Shown piece after piece: positions 56,689-64,000 of a stretch of 64,000 bases of DNA (position 1 is the stretch's first letter; each line of letters opens with the position of its first letter). The position numbers were made by a program, and so were the translations under genes. Below the pieces are notes generated by a model. That model saw only the letters and a program-made list of their open reading frames with translations, ran no database searches and was not told where the DNA came from. Where the stretch lies: contig CM072155.1 of assembly GCA_036850595.1 (NCBI GenBank), positions 5,007,953 to 5,071,952 of the forward strand, given 5' to 3'. Source of the DNA: Rhyacichthys aspro (taxonomy: Eukaryota > Chordata > Actinopteri > Gobiiformes > Rhyacichthyidae).

Positions 56689-56708
56689 GATCCCCGTACG
56701 GGCCACCA
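56689..56708 (-). other. Primer-binding site, tRNA-Ile
   Basis: The 20 bases here read gatccccgtacgggccacca on the + strand. That is identical to the 3' end of vertebrate tRNA-Ile(AAU) with its CCA. On the element's own strand it is the complement and starts three bases after the 5' LTR. The tRNA match is from my knowledge of tRNA-Ile. Confidence 0.85.
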
Positions 56709-56711
56709 ATC

Positions 56712-57464
56712 TGTAACAACTCAACCTCTTCTTCAGGGAAAATATTGCTACAACGCGTTTGAGTCACGGGTGGACCTGCTATCAGCTGATAATCAAAAAA
56801 GAGACTGCAAAAATACCAGAGTTCTGGCTGCGCTGTACCGCATTTTAATTTGAAACTGAAAGTAAAACACCGGATACTGACAACAAACTTAACCCGATCC
56901 CCCTCTTCCCAAACAAAACTTTTCCCCCAAAACACAAACAACACAAAACAAGGAATAATTGTCCTTCTCGGTACCCCCCTTCAGTCACGGCGACCGACGT
57001 CACCCAAACCCATTATCCGTTTTCCGTTTAGTCAATGATGAAGTCGTAACTCCTGTTACTCACGGAGCCCGCATGCACCATCTCAGTCCGACCGGCAATG
57101 ATCCACAGCTCCAAAATCCTCCGCGAATCCACGCCTCGTAAATCCCAAACGTAAGACTAAACGAAACAGTAATCCCACAGTTTAGAGGCTCCGCGGCTCC
57201 ACACACATGGACAGAGATCCCGGCCGGCGTCCTCGTACCTGAGTCCTTGTTTTGCCGCCGTGCACGCGTCACTTCCGCCTTTTTATGCCGGCCCCAAATT
57301 ATAACATTTACAATCACACACATTACAATACGGTCCACAATCCTCTTAATTGAAAAAGATACTTTTATCCCTGCTGTATACTTATTTATGTTATGTGCCA
57401 TTACATTACACACATACTTAACAACAAAACAGCAGTTTAAAGGCAGAACTATGTGGCCTTTACA
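56712..57464 (-). repeat. 5' LTR of the Gypsy element
   Basis: 753 bp and nearly identical to the 3' LTR. This is the copy that would drive transcription. Confidence 0.95.
57278..57289 (-). promoter_or_regulatory. LTR TATA-like box
   Basis: On the minus strand ggcataaaaagg lies in GC-rich surroundings, about 180 bases into the LTR. It is a plausible core promoter marking the U3/R boundary downstream. Confidence 0.5.
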
Positions 57465-57673
57465 AAATGTCTAATACATTATAGAGCAAGCAAAAACTCC
57501 TGCTCCATGCTACAGTACAAAAATGATTTGCCTGTTCTAGAGTCACACAGTTGATGAGGTCAAAATGATCCACCTTTAAGCCTGTTAACCCAAGTTTTAG
57601 CCAACAGTTCCACCCACAGGTCAAAAGACAGACACAGATTTAACTCTTACATGACTTTTTGTAGACTGCAAGA

Positions 57674-57700
57674 ACATGTCCCTGTAAGGCTACCGTAGAT
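57674..57700 (-). repeat. Repeat B core trace, copy 5
   Basis: On the minus strand the core reads ctacggtagccttacaggga plus catgttc. The palindrome is broken (cttacaggg). Only the core is recognisable. Confidence 0.45.
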
Positions 57701-58969
57701 ACTAACAGGCTAGCAATAGGAGATGCCAGTTCATATGCAATTTCATCACTAGAGACTGCCAAAACATTACACACAGATTTTAGAAGAACTGCAATATTCA
57801 TTTAATTTATTATAAAAGGTGGCAATTAAGTCACAGACATACAGTTAGAACTGTATGCTCAGTTAATAATAAAAAATAAATCTGTGGATATTTTCCGCCA
57901 TCTGTGAACTTCAATATCAGCTTACACTTCCATTGTTTACATTGTTGCTCCTAAAACGAACAGCTCTAAGCAAGGTTGAACTGTGGCTTTTCAAACACTG
58001 TTGTATATTTTCTCTCAAACACGTCATCCTGAGATTTGTTTGGAATTGCAGTATAGTATGCAGTGTCTTTTTATAACATCTTTGTTGACACATTCCATTT
58101 GCGTTATTACATGAGACCTGTGTGTTACATTTTCACATGTACACCTAATATTATGTCATCAGTATCGGTTTGGCTCATAATTTAAACTGTTCTTAAATTC
58201 TTCGTTTCCTGATGATAAGGTCATAAGAAGTATGTTTTTATTCTTGCTTTTTTGATTCCAAATGTAGAGTGAGATGTTATGGCTGCGCTGAGCTGCATCG
58301 GTCAGTGGAAGTCTCTGTTCCAGGCCATCGCTGTGCAGTAATTGTTCTCAGCTGGAGCTGGATTGCAGGCCCGAGTATTGTTGCTGGGTAACAGCTTGTG
58401 TCTGGTCATGTAGGGTGAATTCAGGTACAGGGACACTGGGACTCTACACCTGTTTATGTTAATCATGCCTTCTTTCAGGAGAAACTCCTTAGCCACAATG
58501 CTTTTAGCAAGTGAGGTTGGCTAACGCTTAACTTAGCATAGCTCCTATAGACCCTTTAATGTTTGTAAAGAACAAACAGTGCGCACGCATTTCGTTTACA
58601 GGATTTTAACCAACTGTAATACATTTTTAAAAGACAAATTAGCATTAGCCACCGGAAATAGCAATTTGTGCATAAACAAAAAGGCTTTGGCAAAAGGCAA
58701 CTGACTGACTTCATCATTCATTCATCATTCAAAGATAGAGGATACTGACTGACTCAATTTATTTATAGGAGCAGTTAGCGTTACATCCGCTAAAGCCTAC
58801 ATGCTAAAAGTCATACAAGTACAGAAGTATGGTTTATCAATGTACACTCGGGGTTGATCTGTCAAAGATTACCAATCCTTCTTTAATAATATAGTTTGGC
58901 TAAAGGAATCCAACAACCAGATTTGTGTACTGATCTTTGAAAATCAATTCATAGATCACACTGACGAAT

Positions 58970-59225
58970 ACCAAGTGATGTCTGAGACCAGAATGAATTA
59001 AGACCAAGTAGAGACTGAGACTTTTTGTTATCAAGACCAAGTCGAGACCAAGACCAGTGTAGTATACACTGTAATAGATACCAGGGGGCAGTTATAAAAT
59101 CCGAAAGTCCAAGCCAATTTTTACATAAGAATAGATAAATATACCATTGGTGGTCTTGACCCCTGAAACTGAGACAAGACTGGGTAAAAATCAGTTCCAG
59201 ACCATGACTAGAATAAGATCTTTTT
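58970..59225. repeat. 'GACCAAG' repeat-rich MITE fragment
   Basis: Multiple 'gaccaagt', 'gagaccaagacc' and 'tctgagacc' phrases recall a common fish repeat built of 'gagaccaagac' units. The ends are undefined. Confidence 0.45.
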
Positions 59226-60166
59226 AAATTGTACAACCATCTACACAACAACTGTCATTTTTCTCATCTAATAGCACCTTATTTACTAGTTTACTTTGCT
59301 TTCACCAAAATTATTGTAAAAGACACAAAATGAGTACGGTTTTCTTTTCCTTTGATTACTTGTACTCATAAAGACGTCTAATATTATTTTTCTTTCTTTC
59401 TGTTTCTCATTTAACACGTCACTGAGCTAGATTAAACACTATGTTTTCAGATTTTAAATGGTTGACTCGTACAAATTAAAGTTATCTGTAAAGCCAGTAC
59501 ATATTTTAAACAATTTCAGATCAGTCAGTCAGATTCCAGTTTTATATAACACTTCAAATCAAGATTATATATATACATTTTTAGAAATTCCTGTAGACGC
59601 TTCCAAAAGTGGCCTAATGAAAATGCATTATGGTTGGCTTATTTTACTATCTGTCTATGCTGTCTATCTTCTTGTGATTGACGTTTCCCACGCCCCTTGA
59701 CTACTAGACTCAGAACACAACATAAACACCTTAAAGCTTAGGTGTCCCACATTACTGTGTCCCAGATTATCCCATTTGCCACCAGCGCCGCCGCCACTGA
59801 CCCCCGACAATAACTCATTAATCCGTGGCCTTTTCCAGAACATTGTTCCCGATGCCGAGTTAGAAGAAAAGTAAATGCAGTGTGAGTCATGCATGCTCTG
59901 TGTCCCTCTATGACTCCAGCACACAGACCCTCAGCCTGACGCATTCCTGTATATGTCACTAACCAGACCAGACTGCACAGAGGGGAGTACTACACACTGG
60001 GGTAAAACTAGAAAACTACCTCATGGCTCACTGTGACGTCAGATACAGATTGTAGCTTAGTAATTACACTATCTTTTACTATTGTCATAAACATAGGACA
60101 ATATATCATCGACATGAATCATACAAGTAACATAGTATTTAATAGAGTATATTTTGATACAGGATT

Positions 60167-60200
60167 GACTATTCAAACTCAAGACCAAGGAGCCAAATGT
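60167..60200 (+). repeat. hAT-like end fragment
   Basis: The phrase 'caaactcaagaccaaggagc' plus 'caaatg' matches the left end of the hAT-like element at 12386. No partner end was found. Confidence 0.4.
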
Positions 60201-60924
60201 ATTTCTTTTAAGCATTTTATTTTTCTTTTTAATGACTGGAATTGTTATTTAATTTTCTTTTAGATAAAACAAATGAGACAAGTGCAATATGACTTAATGG
60301 TAATAGTAATAAGAATAATAGTAAAATAATTAAAAAAAATGAAAAAAGTAGAAAAGTAAAGTAAAAAAATACATTTATAAATGAAATTAAAAAACATTTT
60401 TAATCATACACATACCATTCATAGAATAGATAAAAACGACACAAACAAAAGAATTAAATTACTATCTTGGTTATTATCTTTTATGACACCAAACTATATA
60501 TTAAGCGGAAAAGAAAAACGTTTTGTGCTCCCCACACACTTTCATTCATTTTTTTTATTCTTTGTTTTGGGGTTTAGGGGCTTTTATTGAATAAAAAAAT
60601 CAATACTCTTTATTTGTAGTGTGTGTAGTGTGCCACTGTTATATTTATATTTACTTTTGCAAACATAAAATGATTATAGTTAATTAAGGAGTATAATATG
60701 AATGTGTTTGTGTGTTTTATTTTGACATCCACGTGTAGAAGGTGAAGAATATTCATTCCTGGGGTGTCCTCCCATGTGATCACGGTTCTTAATGAGGGAT
60801 TGACTGTGACATAACTTCAGTGCATCCTTATTCCACTCTCAGCATCCTTTTCTCGCCTGAAGCTGGAAAAAATGACATTGATTAAAGTCTAATTCCGGAG
60901 CGGTGACATCACTCCCAGATGAGG

Positions 60925-60991
60925 ACGTCGTCTTCCTATTGGTCGACGGCATCAGCCAATCAGAGCGCGCACGCATGGGAAGAGTTTAAAA
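60925..60991 (+). promoter_or_regulatory. cnn3: Probable cnn3 core promoter
   Basis: An inverted CCAAT (attgg, about 60937-60942), a forward CCAAT (agccaatcag, about 60954-60963), a CRE-like gacgtc and a TTTAAA-type TATA element (60985-60990) lie about 200-250 bases before the calponin ATG. The setting is CpG-rich. The transcript probably starts near 61010-61020, giving a 5' UTR of about 170 nt. Confidence 0.55.
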
Positions 60992-61184
60992 AAGATTCCG
61001 AAAAGTGTCGGAAAGTTGTCGAAAAGCCTCACGACTGACTCCGGGCACGTAGGAGAACAACACGAACGGCACACGGGGATTTTGTTCGGGACTTTTGAGT
61101 GTGTTTAGCCCGGTTTTTGGACTGAAAGCTGCTGCAAACCTGCCGTTTCCAAGCCCTTGGTACTGTACATAGAGCAACAGCAGA

Positions 61185-61244
61185 ATGTCAACACACTTCA
61201 GGAGCGGCCCATCCTTCGGACTGTCCGCCGAGGTCAAGAGTAAG
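61185..61244 (+). CDS. cnn3: Calponin-3, first coding exon (partial gene)
   Basis: The exon encodes MSTHFRSGPSFGLSAEVKSK, 20 codons exactly, then donor GTACGG at 61245 (phase 0). The phrase GPS(Y/F)GLSAEVK is the signature N-terminus of calponins. It lies just before the calponin-homology (CH) domain, and calponin genes split here. Calponins bind F-actin and calmodulin in the cytoplasm. The call of cnn3 over cnn1 or cnn2 rests on the sequence and on the known linkage of CNN3 with TLCD4. The rest of the gene (CH domain and calponin repeats) lies beyond the window. The ATG has no in-frame rival in the short upstream leader. Confidence 0.85.
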
Positions 61245-61426
61245 GTACGGGCTCAACACTAGCTAAACCCCGTAAAAACAAATCTAAGCTAATGTCAAAG
61301 CTTTAAAACAGCCTCAGTGTATGCTAACGAGAGCTAAAGGCATTCTACTGTAAGCTGTCCAATGGCAAAGTGCAGTGATGCTCAACAAAACATCAAATTG
61401 TAATTGCCTGGAATGCTAAAGCTAAC

Positions 61427-61778
61427 TTAAAGATATCATATGCAGGATTTTAATGAAAATATGAATGAATCCTCCACCATTGTGTCCCTCCTGGTAACTA
61501 TAGAGATAAAAGTGTCTTAAAATCAACTTCCTGATGCCTGTATTTTACCAGTTTACCCTTTTGTTTAAAGAGTTTTAGAATTGTTACCTCTCACCCAATC
61601 ACACTGATCACAAGAGAAAGGAAAATGTGAAAGGAAAAACTGTGCAACAGGTGGCTAAACCCCATCACAAGCTGGAATAAACCTACATTTTTATTTTGCT
61701 ATTGTTCATGAGCAGTAGAAGAGAGGGTAGGACATTGGGCACAGTTTGATCACACAATCCTGCATATTATACCATTAA
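61427..61778. mobile_element. TTAA-flanked MITE, copy 2 (352 bp)
   Basis: TTAA lies at both ends (61427-61430, 61775-61778). The ends are inverted repeats: left TTAAagatatcatatgcagg, right end reversed TTAAtggtataatatgcagg. They match the ends of 24620-25168. No open frame. Confidence 0.7.
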
Positions 61779-63183
61779 GATATTCATTTGGGCTTTTAAT
61801 TAAACAGCCTTTTTTTAAAATTGTTGTTAGAAATTCTTAAATATTCTTTAGTTAAATTTAACAATGAATAATAATGAAATACAATTAACCAGCATAAAAA
61901 CACAAAATTCAGTATTCTTTGTGGAATGCTTTTAAACAATCATCTTCTTGTTTAGTGCTCACAAGCAACATCTTGTACTCTTTTTGAATCCAACTTTACT
62001 GTCATTAGATCTACTGTATTTTTCCATCTACTGTGAACTGTTATTGACAGCACCATAAAAGTCCCTCTCATTTGACCAAAAGCGGAAAGAGCTGAACTCC
62101 AGCAAAAGGGTATTGTGTTGACAGATAGCGTCACCCCCACTTAGTGATGTAGAAGGATATGGGAGTTGAATAAGAGGCATATCCACTGTGTGAGTATTAT
62201 TTTCAATAGAAATCCAGTATATTTTGCCTTTTATGTATCAACCAAACTAGCTGATAATCAATAAAAAACAATTTTGTGTCGTTAAAATCTGATATAGGGT
62301 TTGAAGTTGAGTGTTGAAATTGTATTCTAGTTTTAAAGCTGTGTCCAGGTGCTTACATCTTACTGCACTACTATATTGTAACCTAAACTCATAAGACCGC
62401 CTTCCACTTTCATTCTGTTTTGTTTTTGTGTGTATTTTCAGCATGTTTAAGGAAAAGAATCTCTATAGTAAGCTCTTTCTATAGGGCCCCCCATATAATA
62501 AACTATATCTATAAACCAAAGTTATGACAGGACTATCTGCACTGTGTGGGAGTAGCTTGTCTCTGTAGCGAAAAGACTTCTGGGATACTATAAACTGTGG
62601 ATATTGGTTTGACCGACTCCAGGGAAAAATGTGTGTGACTTCATATTCTCCTTTAGTGACATTTTTGAGAAGAAGTAGACTTTGTGTTGATTCAAATAGG
62701 CTTATTTTATTCTGTAACGACTATTCCCATCTTAGTTATTACTTGATTTGGCCGAATGTTCTAGTCTGTTGTTTTGAGTTTCAGAAAGGTCAGCCGTGAC
62801 TGTTCCAGGGCCCGGATTATCAGCCCCATCATTGTCCTGCCGGGTCCCTGGCATCTTCCTTGAATAGTTCCATCACTCAGCTGTGCTTTAATCTCACACT
62901 CTGTGCACTCCACAATGCACACATTCCTTTCATTGCTCCTATTTAGCACTCACTAGGGGCCTTAGTCACTCATTTTCTGGCACAAGTCTGGCTATTATTT
63001 TGCCGGCGGTCGATTATGTAAACACAGGCGAGGTGAAAATCCTCTGTGGGGCTTGTTCGATTGTCAGAGAATATTGGGTTATTTCCAGGTAGTGGCTTGT
63101 TCTTTCAGAATTGATGCTTAAGCTAACTATAGACTGTATAGTGGGCTGAAAAACAAAGAGTTCATGCATAAGTTCTCTATGGC

Positions 63184-64000
63184 CATTGAGGCTGTGGAAG
63201 AGGGCCTAGTGAGTTTGTAGAACCAGATCTTTTCACTATATATGGAAACATGATGTTAGCTGTTAGTGAGTCATCAATATTATCACTTTTACACTTGTAA
63301 GGTTGTAAAAGGTCTTTGAAGCTAACAACAGACAAGCAAGCTAACATTCTTGTACTTATTGAAGGACAACATGGCTATTGATTGGTTGTCTCAATCTTTA
63401 ATGGAGCAGTTGTCTAGAAGTGGACCTTTTGAAAATGTTGTCACACATGAGACAATGATAGCACCATAAAACAGTGGAGAGTAATTATGTTAGTGTGTTC
63501 AGTGTTGAAATGTTTAAGTAGTATAAATAGTTTAAATAGTTACTAGTACTAATAAACAAACAGTGTTGACATTGAGGCTGTGAAAGATGGCAGAATGACT
63601 TAATGCAGCCAGCAAATTTTTTTACTGTTTACAGAAACATAATGTTGCAACCTGTTAGTGGTTGCTAGCTAGTTATGCTAATGGACAGCTTGATAATGCC
63701 TTCGTGAAACACATTGGAAAGTGTCTAATAAATCATAAAACTAACCACGCTTAGGTAACCGACAACAATAACTTTTCAATAAGAGGGTAACTTGCATGAT
63801 CTCAAATGAATGGACCTTTTTTAAAATAATGTATTCAAATAGAGACAATGAGATCAGCGTAGAACAGTTGAAAACTCTATACTGAGCATGTTCAGTTTTA
63901 TGTTTCGATGTTTATTTTGAATGATGTTTAAATAGTTAGAAGTGTCATTCATTATTTAATGGAGCAATATTGTATTGCCATTGAGGCTGTGGATATAGGT
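63184..64000 (+). repeat. Degenerate ~390-410-bp tandem repeat
   Basis: Unit starts 'cattgaggctgtg' lie at 63184, 63570 and 63979, so units are 386 and 409 bp and a third is cut by the window end. Shared internal order is 'gaaacat(g/a)atgtt', 'tgttagtg', 'taataaatca'-like, 'tggaccttttgaaaa'/'tggaccttttttaaaa', 'gagacaatga', 'gtgttcagtgttgaaatgtt'/'atgttcagttttatgttt', and 'tttaaatagtta'. Confidence 0.75.

Larger units (their letters stand above)
51303..57464 (-). mobile_element. Ty3/Gypsy LTR retrotransposon, nearly intact (6.16 kb)
   Basis: The element is transcribed from the minus strand. Two 753-bp LTRs (5' LTR 56712-57464, 3' LTR 51303-52055) have TGTAA...TTACA ends. I find only two differences between them: C/T near 51427 versus 56836, and C/A near 51519 versus 56928. 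A 4-bp target duplication AAAT flanks the element (51299-51302, 57465-57468; a fifth A is ambiguous). Internal order is primer-binding site, gag, overlapping pol (protease, reverse transcriptase, RNase H, integrase) and polypurine tract. The gene order RT-RNaseH-IN is Ty3/Gypsy; no envelope gene and no chromodomain are seen. High LTR identity and long open frames show recent insertion. Confidence 0.96.
57465..60924. other. Gene-free interval between the Gypsy element and cnn3
   Basis: No exon is supported. It contains an inverted trace of repeat B (57674-57700), a 'gaccaag'-rich repeat (58970-59225) and a hAT-end fragment (60167-60200). Positions 60240-60400 are very AT-rich. Confidence 0.5.
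61245..64000 (+). other. cnn3: cnn3 intron 1 (runs off the window)
   Basis: No second exon (expected to open the CH domain) is found before the end. The intron holds a TTAA MITE (61427-61778) and a large tandem repeat (63184 onward). Confidence 0.75.

Noticed and set aside
59664..59959. Minus-strand open frames near 59.7-59.96 kb
   Set aside because: Overlapping frames without a recognisable domain; no evidence of an exon between tlcd4 and cnn3.

Overview
The window is vertebrate nuclear DNA and almost certainly teleost. Its genes are split by GT-AG introns, intergenic DNA is AT-rich, and the interspersed repeats are typical of fish: Tc1/mariner, hAT and TTAA-type MITEs, a tRNA-derived SINE, LINE 3' tails and a Ty3/Gypsy LTR element. 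I see no operons, CRISPR arrays or prokaryotic genes. Two host genes are supported, both on the + strand. One is a complete TLC-domain membrane protein gene, tlcd4 (formerly tmem56). The other is the first coding exon of a calponin gene, best called cnn3. CNN3 and TMEM56/TLCD4 are also neighbours in the human genome, which supports both names. The tlcd4 or cnn3 paralogue and the species cannot be decided from this window.

Layout. Positions 1-16.9 kb hold no gene I can support, only dispersed repeats: an unclassified ~530-bp repeat, a Tc1 MITE, copies of a repeat with a CCCTGCAGGG core, LINE tails, and a 1.09-kb hAT-like element containing a minisatellite. A CpG-rich segment at 16.9-17.3 kb with a perfect CRE (TGACGTCA) looks like the tlcd4 promoter and non-coding first exon. 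Coding exons follow at 22304-22449, 28431-28520, 35980-36038, 36955-37049, 37208-37281 and 37506-37848, and they join in phase into 268 codons. A long candidate 3' UTR runs to about 43.6 kb and carries a degenerate motif array and a MITE. Positions 43.6-51.3 kb are repeat-rich and intergenic. A nearly intact, very young Ty3/Gypsy element lies on the minus strand at 51303-57464; its 753-bp LTRs differ at only two positions that I can find. After another gene-poor stretch, a CCAAT/TATA-like promoter at about 60.93-60.99 kb precedes cnn3 coding exon 1 (61185-61244). The rest of the window is cnn3 intron 1, with a TTAA MITE and a ~390-410-bp tandem duplication that runs off the end.

The two genes have unrelated functions: a multi-pass TLC membrane protein and an actin-binding cytoskeletal protein. 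I found no clear new biological system. The observations most worth checking are the gag/pol frame arrangement of the Gypsy element, the repeated motif in the tlcd4 3' flank, the Tc1 copy flanked by a ~59-bp duplication, two or three unnamed repeat families with several copies here, and a ~600-bp homopolymer-rich block at 26.26-26.87 kb that looks like an assembly or read-quality artefact.
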